DNA from: DAIDKA01 sp963726995
GTDB lineage: Bacteria; Pseudomonadota; Gammaproteobacteria; Steroidobacterales; Steroidobacteraceae
Assembly: GCA_963726995.1 (NCBI GenBank)
Contig: CAVSEP010000006.1
Span: 992,001 to 1,056,000 of the forward strand
Direction of reading: 5' to 3'
DNA length: 64,000 nucleotides
The notes beneath the pieces were generated by a model. That model worked only from the letters and a program-made list of their open reading frames with translations, was not told the origin of the DNA and made no database searches. Both the position numbers and the translations under genes were made by a program. This document shows positions 34,447 to 43,581 of this stretch, piece after piece (within the stretch, counting starts at the first letter, position 1; every line of letters starts with the position of its first letter).

Positions 34447-35109
34447 TCAATCGGCAAGCACCGCAAAGGCCCGCACCGGAAAGGTCCCGAAGCCCCTGAC
34501 CTTCGGCGGAACGGCAAAGAAGCTGGCGCCTTGCTGGGGAACCGATTCCAGGCCGCGCAAATGCTCGACAATCGGAATGTCTGCGCCCAGCAGGGTCGAG
34601 TGCACGGGCCTTTCTCCTGCATCGGTGCAGTCGATGTTGTGGGAATCGATACCAACCAATACCACGCCGGCGTCCTTCAGCCATTGCGCCAGTCTTCCCG
34701 TGAGATACGGAAACCCTTCGAAGTACGCATCCGTTCTCCAGTGCCGGTCCCAGCCTGTGTGAATCAGCACGGCCTTGCCGCGCACTTCAGATTCCGAAAA
34801 CGGCACACGATCGATTCCCCGTGAGGACTGTGGCTCCACATGTGCCACCAGCAGATCCAGGCCCGCGAGTGAGCTCAATGGCAGCTGCGACAGGTCCTTG
34901 CCGTTCTCATACCGGTGAAACGGGCTATCCAGGTAGGTCCCGGTGTTGCCCACCATCTCAATCCGGCCAATTTGAAACTCGGTGTTGGCCGTGTAGATCT
35001 TCCTGGAGGCTTCGCGACTGAGATAGTCACAGACCATCGGTGCCGGAAGTCCCTTGTAGGTAATCATCCCGCTCTCGAGGGTATGGCTGAGATCTATGAG
35101 TTTCGTCAC
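34447..35109 (-). CDS. Cyclase-family (kynurenine formamidase / isatin hydrolase-like) protein
   Basis: 220 residues from GTG 35109, which overlaps the nitrilase stop by 4 bp. Family blocks: IDLSHTLESGMITYKGLP, then the metal-site region NTGTYLDSPFHRYENG, AVLIHTGWDRHW and GIDSHNIDC. The canonical motif is HxGTHxDxPxH; here the first His is Asn and the second is Tyr, while Asp and the last His remain, so the metal site is altered. Members hydrolyse cyclic or linear amides and esters. Last gene of the decarboxylase-nitrilase-cyclase unit. Confidence 0.85.
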   Translation of the reverse strand: MTKLIDLSHTLESGMITYKGLPAPMVCDYLSREASRKIYTANTEFQIGRIEMVGNTGTYLDSPFHRYENGKDLSQLPLSSLAGLDLLVAHVEPQSSRGIDRVPFSESEVRGKAVLIHTGWDRHWRTDAYFEGFPYLTGRLAQWLKDAGVVLVGIDSHNIDCTDAGERPVHSTLLGADIPIVEHLRGLESVPQQGASFFAVPPKVRGFGTFPVRAFAVLAD

Positions 35110-35927
35110 GGTCGGTTCTGCGCTCGCGAGGCTTCCGGGCTGCGGCAGCGCGATGCCAGAAGGCCCGTCGCGAGCGCCAAATCCACCTCGGCAATCAGCA
35201 GGCCCTCCACGCCATAGGGCTGATGGCATTGCACGGTCCCGTCGGGCCGGACCACGGCCGAAGTCGTTCCGGATCCTTCGCTCGCGCAGTTCACCGAGGC
35301 GAAGTAGCAGGTATTCTCAGCCGCCCGGCACAGCATGGCTTTCTCATGGAAGGTATTCGCGGGATCCGCGAATACGGTGGGACGATAGCTGCCGGGCTCG
35401 GCGACGTGCGCGTGCGGATGAAACACGATCTGGGCACCGCGCCTGGCGGCCCAGCGGACCGTTTCGGGATAGCGCCAGCCCTCGTGGCATATCACTACAC
35501 CGAAGGTGAGCGGTCCGACCTTGAATATCCGCCGGCCTTCGCCCGCGACGTAGGTGGACCCTTCGGACGGATCCATCTGCTCCTTGTCCTGCCACCCCTG
35601 CACGCTGCCGTCTGCATTGAGCACCAGGGCGCTGATCAGCAGGCCCCGTGCCGTCACCCGTTCGGTGCCGAGCACCACCGCGATGCCCGCGTTCCGGGCG
35701 GAGGCGGCAACGCTCGCCCAGGCGCCCTCGAGAAAGACCTGATCGGGTGCCGGCTGGGCCTTGCCGGGCCACCGGTAGCCCGGCACGAAGCACTCCGGGA
35801 AGCAGATGAGCTGAGCGCCGCGGCGGCCTGCTTCTGCAATCGCGCTGGCCGCGATCCGAACCGAGTCGGCCGCAGTGGCTGGTATGCGGACGTTCCCGAG
35901 CGCGATCCGGACGGATCCCTGGTTCAT
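35106..35927 (-). CDS. Nitrilase-superfamily carbon-nitrogen hydrolase
   Basis: 273 residues from ATG 35927. The catalytic triad is complete: Glu45 (CFPECFVPGY), Lys115 (WQDKEQMDP) and Cys147 (VVICHEGWRYPE). PTVFADPANTFHEKAMLCRA and TCYFASVNC follow the family. Such enzymes hydrolyse amides, nitriles or carbamoyl groups. It overlaps both neighbours by 4 bp, so decarboxylase, hydrolase and cyclase products are made together and probably act on one substrate. Confidence 0.9.
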   Translation of the reverse strand: MNQGSVRIALGNVRIPATAADSVRIAASAIAEAGRRGAQLICFPECFVPGYRWPGKAQPAPDQVFLEGAWASVAASARNAGIAVVLGTERVTARGLLISALVLNADGSVQGWQDKEQMDPSEGSTYVAGEGRRIFKVGPLTFGVVICHEGWRYPETVRWAARRGAQIVFHPHAHVAEPGSYRPTVFADPANTFHEKAMLCRAAENTCYFASVNCASEGSGTTSAVVRPDGTVQCHQPYGVEGLLIAEVDLALATGLLASRCRSPEASRAQNRP

Positions 35928-37288
35928 GAGCGACCCGCCGATCCCGCAATGCGCAGCATTGCCGCCAAGCTCTTCTCCACATCCGCCTCGGTCGTCGCCC
36001 AGGACGAGACACTGATTCGCATCGCGACCTGATCCTGCCAGACCGTGCCCCCGCACCAGCAGGTACCGTCCTCCTGGATTCGCTTCATCACCGTGCGGGT
36101 GCGCTGCGCATCGCCGAACGATACCAGAACCTGGTTGAGCACGACGTCGTTGAGTACCCGGTACCCGGCCGCCTGCAGTCCATCGGCAAAGCGTCGTGCG
36201 TACCGGCAGGTGCGCTCCACCAGATCTGCCAGCCCCCCACGACCGAGCTGGCGCATCGCGGCCCAGACTTCGATTCCGCGCGCGCGCCGCGAGAATTCAG
36301 GCGTGTACTGGTAGGGAATGCGGTCCTCGTCCTGCGCGAGATAGGCCGCACCGATCGACATCGCCGCGCGCAGGGCGGAGGCATCCCGCGCGAAAACCAG
36401 GCCGCTGTCATAGGGCACATTGAGCCACTTGTGGGCGTCGGTGGCCCAGGAGTCGGCATTTTCGATTCCGCGCGCCAGATGCGCCAGCGCCGGGGAGGCC
36501 GCCGCCCACATACCGAAGGCGCCATCGACGTGCACCCACGCGCCGCGGGCGTGGGCGCGCTCGCAGATCTCGGCAACCGGATCGAATGCGCCGGTGTTGA
36601 CGTTGCCGGCCTGGACGCAAACGATGGTTCGTTCATCGACCTTCGGGAATGCGTCCGCGCGCATGCGTCCCTGCGCATCAACGGGTACGCGCACGACCCG
36701 TTCGCGTCCGAATCCGACCAGGGACAGCGCCTTCTGCACGCTTGCATGCACTTCCTCACCGATGACGACGGTGAGTGAAGGCGCTCCAAACAGCCCCTGC
36801 GCCTCCACATCCCAGCCGGCACGGGCCAGCAGTGCATGGCGCGCAGCCGCGAGTCCGGAGAAGTTGGCGGCAGTGGCGCAGGTGACGAATCCGCCCGCGC
36901 ATTGCGCCGGCAGATGAAATACCTCGCGAAGCCAGCGCAGCGCGACCGTCTCGAGGGCGGCGTTGACCGGCCCTGTGACTACCAGACCCGCGTTCTGATC
37001 CCACGCCGTGGCCAACAGGTTTGCGGCCACGGTCACCGGCAGCGACCCGCCGATCACGAATCCGAAGAATCTTCCACCGGCGGAAGCCATGGTGGCGGGC
37101 GAGCCGATCTCGTCCAGTTCCTCAAGGACCGCTGCTGCGGTTGAGCTGCGTTCAGGAAACGGCTGCTCGAATCTGGCCAGCGCAGCCAAGGCCTGCGGCG
37201 TGGGCGCCACGGCGCGGGAATCCAACGACTCCAGATAGCGGCCGGCGCGTTGCGCGGCCTCATCCAATAGGGCGCTCATGTGCTGCAT
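35924..37288 (-). CDS. PLP-dependent group II amino acid decarboxylase-like enzyme
   Basis: 454 residues from ATG 37288 (ATG 37279 also possible). PLP-binding lysine K287 in ATDAHKWLNVPYD, PLP-stacking His181 (EEVHASVQKAL), and Asp255 (WVHVDGAFGMW) are intact. GGFVTCATAANFSGLAAAR is the phosphate-binding part. The fold family includes aromatic-amino-acid, glutamate and diaminobutyrate decarboxylases; substrate is not evident. It heads a 4-bp-overlap unit with the nitrilase and cyclase. Confidence 0.9.
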   Translation of the reverse strand: MQHMSALLDEAAQRAGRYLESLDSRAVAPTPQALAALARFEQPFPERSSTAAAVLEELDEIGSPATMASAGGRFFGFVIGGSLPVTVAANLLATAWDQNAGLVVTGPVNAALETVALRWLREVFHLPAQCAGGFVTCATAANFSGLAAARHALLARAGWDVEAQGLFGAPSLTVVIGEEVHASVQKALSLVGFGRERVVRVPVDAQGRMRADAFPKVDERTIVCVQAGNVNTGAFDPVAEICERAHARGAWVHVDGAFGMWAAASPALAHLARGIENADSWATDAHKWLNVPYDSGLVFARDASALRAAMSIGAAYLAQDEDRIPYQYTPEFSRRARGIEVWAAMRQLGRGGLADLVERTCRYARRFADGLQAAGYRVLNDVVLNQVLVSFGDAQRTRTVMKRIQEDGTCWCGGTVWQDQVAMRISVSSWATTEADVEKSLAAMLRIAGSAGRS

Positions 37289-37368
37289 TATAGCCCCATG
37301 GGACCCGGACTCTAGGCGCGAACCATCAACGGCGCGGGGAGGCGCGCCTGCAACCCAGTCAGGGCTCT

Positions 37369-38541
37369 CTAGGTGCCACGGATTCCCAGCGCCGGCTGAG
37401 TGCGCGAAATGACCAGCGCCGGCAACAGTCCGCCGGCCACACCGATCAGCAAGGCGCATATAAGACCCGCCGTCAGGACGCGTAACGACACATCGAATGT
37501 GAACGCGTACTGCGTGCTGCCAAGAAAATTGCTATTGGCGTGCACGCCCCGCAGCGCCAGCGCCGCAATCGCGATACCGGCCAGCCCGCCAACGATCGCC
37601 AGGAGAATCGACTCGATGACCAGTGACTGGACCACCGGGGCACTTCGAAACCCGATGGCGCGCAGGGTGGACAAGTCTTTGGCCCGCGCCGTAACTGTGC
37701 CGTACATCGTATTCAGGGAGACGAATACCGCACCCCAAATCATGATGAGCAATACGGGAACACCGAATACTCTCATGACATCGGTCAGGTCGCGTACGGT
37801 CCGGTCATAGTATTCGGACTCGCTTTGGACGCGGTCATCGGTGAGCGGGTTCCCATTCAAGAAGCGTTGCATGGCGATGCGGTCCGCGTCGACAGCGATG
37901 CGCATCCGGATACTGTTAATCACGCCATCCTGGTGCGCCATGGCCTGAAGGTCGCCGAGCCCGGTCCAAACCTCGGACTCCGATGCGCTGCCACCGGCTT
38001 CGAAGACGCCCACGATGTGCCAATCCGAGTTGACGAGCCGGATGGTGGATCCGAGAGTCAAGCCGGAAAACTGATCCTCGGCGGCTTTGCCGACGATGAC
38101 TTCGCCCCGCCCTTCCTGGAACATGCGTCCCTGCACGAGCGTGAATCCTCTACGAAATGCACGGGCGTCCGGGGTCACGCCGCGCATTTCGATGTCGACA
38201 AAGTCGCCATTGCGGGGCCGCTTTGCGCGGACCGAGCGCATCAGTTCCGGGGATACCGGACTTCCCGAGACCTGGGTCTTGCCGTAGGCGGTGATGAGTT
38301 CGACCGCCGACCTGTCCAGCGTGCTGCCGTTCTCCAGGCGCGCATCATGCCTGAGAATGAGCACCGAACTCGGGTAGGTGCCCGCCACCATCAGTCGCTC
38401 AAAGGTCTCGGATACGGCCAGAATGGCGACCAGTACCAGCACCACACAGGCAACGGCGGTACAGGCGATGAGCGCACTGACCCAGCGCCTGGGCAGCATG
38501 CGCAGATTCAGCGCCGTGGCGGTGATTACCTGCGCAGTCAT
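37369..38541 (-). CDS. ABC transporter permease, FtsX/MacB type (second pair)
   Basis: 390 residues. N-terminal helix (ALIACTAVACVVLVLVAILA), extracytoplasmic domain, and C-terminal FtsX core (FVSLNTMYGTVTARAKDLSTLRAIGF; first 20 are the diagnostic part). The end reads GGLLPALVISRTQPALGIRG. It resembles 17610-18797 in layout and in the MxxxVxTATALNLRMLP-like start. ATG overlaps the upstream permease by 4 bp. An 80-bp gap separates it from the decarboxylase gene. No ATPase subunit adjacent. Confidence 0.87.
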   Translation of the reverse strand: MTAQVITATALNLRMLPRRWVSALIACTAVACVVLVLVAILAVSETFERLMVAGTYPSSVLILRHDARLENGSTLDRSAVELITAYGKTQVSGSPVSPELMRSVRAKRPRNGDFVDIEMRGVTPDARAFRRGFTLVQGRMFQEGRGEVIVGKAAEDQFSGLTLGSTIRLVNSDWHIVGVFEAGGSASESEVWTGLGDLQAMAHQDGVINSIRMRIAVDADRIAMQRFLNGNPLTDDRVQSESEYYDRTVRDLTDVMRVFGVPVLLIMIWGAVFVSLNTMYGTVTARAKDLSTLRAIGFRSAPVVQSLVIESILLAIVGGLAGIAIAALALRGVHANSNFLGSTQYAFTFDVSLRVLTAGLICALLIGVAGGLLPALVISRTQPALGIRGT

Positions 38542-39704
38542 TGGGGACTGTGTCGCAAGGCGTCCGGAATCCGCATGCGCTGCAGCCGCAGCACCGGCAG
38601 CAGGGCTATCAGAAAACCAAACGCAAGCATGAGCACTATGCCCAGGCCCATCTGCGCGCGCGCGAGATGCAGATCACGCAGCTGTTCGGACGTGCTCAGG
38701 GTATGAACGATGAACCACGCGATGCCAAGTCCAAGGGATCCCGCGCCCACGCTGAGCAGCACGGCCTCCTCGCCGACCAGACGAAGTATGCGCGCAGAGG
38801 TATAACCGAGCGCCTCGAGGGTGCCGAATTCGCGTGCTCGCGCCAGTATGCTTTCAGCATAGCTGGATCCGATTGCGAACAGCATCAGGACCAGCACGAT
38901 GGCTATGATGACGTGCGCCACGAACGCGATGTTTCCCACTCGTGCGTAGTACTTCTTGCCGAGGCTGTCCTCGTTGCCGGTATTGGTCTCGCTTCCGGAG
39001 TTTACGAACAGGTCGTCAATGGTTCGCGAAACCACCAGTGGATCAAATCCCGGCTTGGAGAGCGTCGCGAGGTACTGCACGGAACCCTTGTCATTCAGTC
39101 GGCTTTCGTCGAAGTATTCGTAGTGGAAGAAAAGCTGTCGGACCCGTTCGGCCTCGTCCCGGTAGTGAAATATTCCCCTGACATTGAACTCCCAGGTCGT
39201 GGATCCGTCCGCCCGTGGGGGATTGGGCGCGATGATCGTGATCCGGTCGCCGACCTTCCAACCGAATTCCTCGGCGACGCTGACGTTCACCATGGCGCCG
39301 CGCCGATCCTGGCGCCAGGCTTCCAGCTGGTCGGGGTCGAAGACGAATCGATTGCTGGCGTGATGGATGGCGATGAAGCTGTCGATGTCGATGGCGGCTT
39401 GCTGGAAGGTATGTTTGGGATCCTGGTAGTAACCCCGCAGTGAATAGGCGTATGTGACGCCGTCGCTCATGACCCCCGGCAGGCGCCGGATCTTGTCCGC
39501 CTGACTCGCCGTCAGATGCGCCTGGCCTTTTGCGAGGATGAACAGGCGGTTGTCGTCCGAGAAGCGCGCGACGCCATCGAAGTAGGCGCCCAGTGCACAC
39601 AGCACTCCGTAAAGCGTGAATGCGCTGGCAATGGATACGATCGTTATCGCAGCTCCGGTCCGGCTGCGGAAGATGTTCACCAGGACAAGGTAGAGGCTGC
39701 TCAT
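38538..39704 (-). CDS. ABC transporter permease, FtsX/MacB type (second pair, first gene)
   Basis: 388 residues with the layout of 18813-19973: N-terminal helix (AAITIVSIASAFTLYGVLCA), large extracytoplasmic domain (LRGYYQDPKHTFQQAAIDI, WKVGDRITIIAPNPP) and three C-terminal helices with ARAREFGTLEALGYTSARIL. The two pairs are evidently paralogous. Co-oriented with the FAD monooxygenase upstream (145 bp) and decarboxylase unit downstream, so it might export or import the pathway compound if an ATPase is supplied in trans. Confidence 0.87.
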   Translation of the reverse strand: MSSLYLVLVNIFRSRTGAAITIVSIASAFTLYGVLCALGAYFDGVARFSDDNRLFILAKGQAHLTASQADKIRRLPGVMSDGVTYAYSLRGYYQDPKHTFQQAAIDIDSFIAIHHASNRFVFDPDQLEAWRQDRRGAMVNVSVAEEFGWKVGDRITIIAPNPPRADGSTTWEFNVRGIFHYRDEAERVRQLFFHYEYFDESRLNDKGSVQYLATLSKPGFDPLVVSRTIDDLFVNSGSETNTGNEDSLGKKYYARVGNIAFVAHVIIAIVLVLMLFAIGSSYAESILARAREFGTLEALGYTSARILRLVGEEAVLLSVGAGSLGLGIAWFIVHTLSTSEQLRDLHLARAQMGLGIVLMLAFGFLIALLPVLRLQRMRIPDALRHSPQ

Positions 39705-39849
39705 TGGCCTTCTTGCGAGTCAGTCCTCGATAGTACCGAGGTTGGGCCGCTGAGGCACCGCTGCTGATCACCACGCAGGGATCGATGATGCGTCGCACAA
39801 CCGATTTGGTCCGAGTCGGTGCGTGGCACGTGTTCAGTATGCAGCGCGC

Positions 39850-41031
39850 CTATGAGCCGAGTAGCGGTGGTGACTCGAGCGACTTCAGAAACATCAGCCG
39901 CTGCAACACGAACTCCCGGTCCGTCCGGAGTCGTCGCAGCGACACCAGGGCCTCCTCGAGGTGCTTGCCGCCGCCGTTCGCGTGATAGATGAGGCGCTTG
40001 TTGGCGGTTGATTGCGGTGAAATCAGATTCAGGAAGATGTTCCTGCGCGACTCGGAGTACCGATCCAGGACGGTGGCATCGGCGCCATTGGCAATGACGG
40101 CGGCGAGCGCCGGGTACAGGGCGAAGCAGTCGAACAGCCCGGACGTAAGGCCCAGCCCGCCGGTGGGATTGGTGACGTGCGCGGCATCTCCCACCAGGAT
40201 CACCCGACCGACCCGGTAGCGCGGCGCCGAGCGTTGATGCATGCGGTATGGCGTGACGCGCTCGATTTGGTAGTCCGCATTGGGCACGATCGCGGCATAG
40301 ACATCGCGCAGCCGATCCATGATGAGTTCCTCGGGCAGCGCCGCGCTCTCCATGTAGGTGCAGCGCCACAGCCCCTCATTGTCGATCTTCGCGATCACGG
40401 CGCCGTAGACATCGTCGATCAGAAAGGTCGCCCGGGCGTAGTGGTAGCGTTCGAAATCGAAATAGAGATTGGTGGCGACGAATCGCTCCGGCCAGGTCAG
40501 ACCATCGAAGTCCAGGGACAGCTGGCGGCGAACGGTACTGCCGGCACCATCGGCACCGATGACCCACCTGGAGTGCATCTGCTCTTCGCCCTGTGGCGTC
40601 TCCACGCCCAGCGTGACGCCGTCGGAGTCCTGCGTAAGCGCCGTCAGACGGGTATTGAAGCGTACGTTGGTATTGGGAATGGCGGACAGCCGGCGCAGGG
40701 CGATCTCGGCCAGGCGATGCTGGCCCAGATGCAGGTTGTAGGGGAATCGAGTTCTCCCGTTCAGTACATCCAGACTGAAATCAATGCGCTCCCCGGTCTT
40801 GTGGACCAGGTAGGTGTAGTCCTGCTTCGCAAAGCCGGTTCTTTCCACCTCCTCGCGTATGCCAAGAGTTTCCAGGCCTTCGACCACGCTCCAGTGATAG
40901 ACCGCCGCACGGGGCGAGTCGACGATCTTTGGCTCGGACTCGATGACCGTCACGCGAATTCCCGCCTGCGCCAGGCCGAGGGCGGTGATAAAGCCGGTCG
41001 GGCCTCCGCCCACAATGATCACGTCATCCAA
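39850..41031 (-). CDS. FAD-dependent aromatic hydroxylase-type monooxygenase
   Basis: 393 residues. GGGPTGFITALGLAQAG is the FAD-binding GxGxxG site, WVIGADGAGSTVRRQL the DG motif, and VILVGDAAHVTNPTGGLGL the GD motif, together defining class A flavoprotein monooxygenases. The start is taken as TTG 41031, which has AAGGAG eight bases upstream and begins two residues before the FAD strand (DDVIIVGG); an earlier ATG at 41127 would overlap the divergent gene. The substrate is probably aromatic or polyketide-like. Confidence 0.88.
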   Translation of the reverse strand: MDDVIIVGGGPTGFITALGLAQAGIRVTVIESEPKIVDSPRAAVYHWSVVEGLETLGIREEVERTGFAKQDYTYLVHKTGERIDFSLDVLNGRTRFPYNLHLGQHRLAEIALRRLSAIPNTNVRFNTRLTALTQDSDGVTLGVETPQGEEQMHSRWVIGADGAGSTVRRQLSLDFDGLTWPERFVATNLYFDFERYHYARATFLIDDVYGAVIAKIDNEGLWRCTYMESAALPEELIMDRLRDVYAAIVPNADYQIERVTPYRMHQRSAPRYRVGRVILVGDAAHVTNPTGGLGLTSGLFDCFALYPALAAVIANGADATVLDRYSESRRNIFLNLISPQSTANKRLIYHANGGGKHLEEALVSLRRLRTDREFVLQRLMFLKSLESPPLLGS

Positions 41032-41116
41032 TGACCGGCTCCTTCGAAACCAGCGCCCGGGCAAGATTGCCGCCGCCAGCTTGCCACTCCTGACGCACGG
41101 CCGCATAGTCCGGGTC

Positions 41117-41764
41117 GTGACGCGCAAGGATGAACCGCAGGAATACAGCTCGCCGGTATGCTATGCCGCGGACTTCGAGGCGGCGCCCGCGACCTGGAGC
41201 GAGATCAGGGCCTGGCGCAAGGCCAGTCGCGAGACGATAGTCGCGCGGCGCATGGCCCGTGACCCGGCGGAGCGCCAGCGGCTGAGCGAGCCGGTGATCG
41301 CGTATCTTGAGTCGGCCATCGATGTCGCGCGCTACCCGGTACTTGGCGTGTACTGGCCTATACGCGGCGAGATCGACTTAAGGCAGTTCGCGCATCGGCA
41401 CGTCGAGGCCGGCGGCACCGTCGGTCTGCCGGTGGTGATCCAGGACGCGGCGCCCGTGGAGTTCTGGCGCTGGCGCCCCGGCGTGGCGTTGAAACGCGGA
41501 CACTGGAACATCCCGGTTCCCCCGGAACGGGATGTTGTGCAGCCCGATATTCTGGTGGTGCCGCTGGTCGGATTCGACCGCGCGCGTTACCGGCTGGGCT
41601 ACGGCGGGGGCTTTTATGACCGGACCCTGGCGGCCTTGCGACCGCGTCCGCGCACCATCGGCATCGCCTTCGCGGATGCCGAGCTGCCGACCATCCATCC
41701 CCAGCCCCACGATATTCCGATGGACGTGATCGTGACGGAACGCGGGGCGATTCCCGGCCGCTGA
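41117..41764 (+). CDS. 5-formyltetrahydrofolate cyclo-ligase
   Basis: 215 residues from GTG 41117. Family features: WRKASRETIVARR at the N-terminus, VLGVYWPIRGEIDLR, PDILVVPLVGFDRARYRLGYGGGFYDRTL and IGIAFADAELPTIHPQPHDIPMDVIVTE (each longer than quoted). The enzyme uses ATP to convert 5-formyl-THF to 5,10-methenyl-THF. In many gammaproteobacteria this gene (ygfA) is near 6S RNA ssrS; I see no 6S RNA in the short upstream gap. Convergent with the DUF885 gene (3 bp). Confidence 0.93.
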   Translation: MTRKDEPQEYSSPVCYAADFEAAPATWSEIRAWRKASRETIVARRMARDPAERQRLSEPVIAYLESAIDVARYPVLGVYWPIRGEIDLRQFAHRHVEAGGTVGLPVVIQDAAPVEFWRWRPGVALKRGHWNIPVPPERDVVQPDILVVPLVGFDRARYRLGYGGGFYDRTLAALRPRPRTIGIAFADAELPTIHPQPHDIPMDVIVTERGAIPGR

Positions 41765-41767
41765 GCG

Positions 41768-43573
41768 TCAGTACAGACCGTCCATCATGTCCAGGGGCAG
41801 GGCGCCCGGCAACAGGACGGCATCGTGAAACCTGCGGATGTCGAACTGCGCGCCCCGGGTGCGCTGCGCGCGCTCGCGCACCTCCAGAAACTTGAGCTTG
41901 CCGAGCATGTAGCTGCAGGCTTGGCCCGGCCAGGCGCAGTAACGCTCCACCTCCGTGACTCCCGTGGCGACGGGGTCACCCAGGACGTCGCTGTAGTACT
42001 GGATGCCGCGCTCGCGGCTCCATTTCATCCGGTGCAGCCCGGTATCCACCACCACCCGGACGCAGCGAAGCAGCGATTCGTGCAGTTGCCCGATATGTCC
42101 GATAGGATCGGAGTCGAACTCACCCATTTCGGCGGCCAGTTGCTCTGCGTAGAGCGCCCAGCCTTCGATGTAGGCACCGAAAAAGGCCACTTTGCGGATC
42201 AGGGGCAGGCCGGCCTCCTGCTGGATGGAGCCCTGCAGATGATGTCCGGGAATGCTTTCATGGTAGGTGAGCGTCGGCAGGAACCACTTGGGAAGTTCCC
42301 GGGTGTCCCGCAGATTGATCCAGTAGATGCCCGGCCGTTTGCCATCCAGTGAAGGGGAGTTGTAGTAGCCCTGCGAGGAGCTGTCTTCCTTTTCCTTCGG
42401 CACCCGCCGGATCTGCACGGTCGCCTTCGGCAGCACGCCGAAGTAGCGCGGAAGTTTTGCCCAGACGCTTTGTACCCGCCGGTTGAGGTCGGCGAGCAGC
42501 GCAACTTTGCCGCCCTCGCTGTTCGGATACAGATAGGCGGGGTTCCGATACATGGCCCGGGCACGCTCGGCCACGCTCCCCTGTGTCATTCCCTGGCTTC
42601 GCATCAGCTGATCAATGCGGGCGGTATGCTCCTTGACGAGTTCCAGCCCCTGGCGGTGGATGTCGGCGGGATTGCGGTCGGTGGTCGCGGCGTTGATCAG
42701 GGACGCCGCGTAGTAGTCATCTCCCTTGGGCAGCCTCCAGACGCCGGCCTCGTGGGTGGCGCTCTTGTGCATCTCGCGCAGCAGTGCGATCTGCCGATCA
42801 AGGGCCGGATAGACCTGGTCCCTGACCCGCTGTGCCGCCTGTCGTGTGTAGTCGCCGGGGATGTTCCGCTCGCGGGTCCGGCGCGCGAGGGACTCGGTCA
42901 ACGAGGAGTTCTCCGGCGCCGGCATCCGCAGCTGCTGCATCTGGCGCAGCGCCTTGGCCAGGACGAAGTCCGGGGGCACGACGCCCAGGCCCATATCATG
43001 GCGCGCGACCTCCACTTCCTGGTCCATGGCAGTGGCGAAGCCGCTGAGTCGGGCCAGGTATGCGTCCGCATCGGCCCGCGTGGTGATCGTATGTTCACTG
43101 TCCAGGAAGGCCGGTATGGACTGATAGCTGCCGGTGAGGTGACTGAGGATGTAGGGGGCTCCGGCTGCGCCCGGACCGTAGGCGAATGCCCGGTTGGCTG
43201 CGACGCCGGTGCGCAGGCCATAGAGGATCACGGCGTAGCTGACGGCGTCCGCGGCGCTCAGCGAGCGTCGATCGAAGGCCTGGAGACGAGCAAGTTGGCT
43301 GGCTGTGAGTGCCTTCTGCTTCGCAATACCGACCTCGGAAGCGTCGTCGACTTCACTTTTTTGCCGCGCACGCGCTCCAGTATCCAGCCCCAGCGAGGTG
43401 CACGTCAGGGCAGACAGATCCAGGTTCTCCTTCATGAACTGATCGAAGAGCGAGCCCAGTGCCTTGGAGGAGGCGGCGGATGAGCCCTGGGCCCACGCGC
43501 CGGGGACCTGCCACGCGACCGCCACGGCGATGGAACCGATCATCATGGAACGACGCTGCATCAGGATTGCCAC
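41768..43573 (-). CDS. DUF885 zinc-peptidase-like exported protein
   Basis: 601 residues from GTG 43573 or ATG 43561. N-terminal signal (RRSMMIGSIAVAVAWQVPGAWA). The C-terminal half carries YHESIPGHHLQG, a zinc-metallopeptidase-like motif (HExxxGHH) typical of DUF885, with EGWALYAEQLAAEMG contributing the downstream Glu. Members are thought to be peptidases or hydrolases of the periplasm. Last gene of a five-gene operon, 8 bp after the secretin-like gene. Confidence 0.9.
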   Translation of the reverse strand: MAILMQRRSMMIGSIAVAVAWQVPGAWAQGSSAASSKALGSLFDQFMKENLDLSALTCTSLGLDTGARARQKSEVDDASEVGIAKQKALTASQLARLQAFDRRSLSAADAVSYAVILYGLRTGVAANRAFAYGPGAAGAPYILSHLTGSYQSIPAFLDSEHTITTRADADAYLARLSGFATAMDQEVEVARHDMGLGVVPPDFVLAKALRQMQQLRMPAPENSSLTESLARRTRERNIPGDYTRQAAQRVRDQVYPALDRQIALLREMHKSATHEAGVWRLPKGDDYYAASLINAATTDRNPADIHRQGLELVKEHTARIDQLMRSQGMTQGSVAERARAMYRNPAYLYPNSEGGKVALLADLNRRVQSVWAKLPRYFGVLPKATVQIRRVPKEKEDSSSQGYYNSPSLDGKRPGIYWINLRDTRELPKWFLPTLTYHESIPGHHLQGSIQQEAGLPLIRKVAFFGAYIEGWALYAEQLAAEMGEFDSDPIGHIGQLHESLLRCVRVVVDTGLHRMKWSRERGIQYYSDVLGDPVATGVTEVERYCAWPGQACSYMLGKLKFLEVRERAQRTRGAQFDIRRFHDAVLLPGALPLDMMDGLY

Positions 43574-43581
43574 GACAGCCG

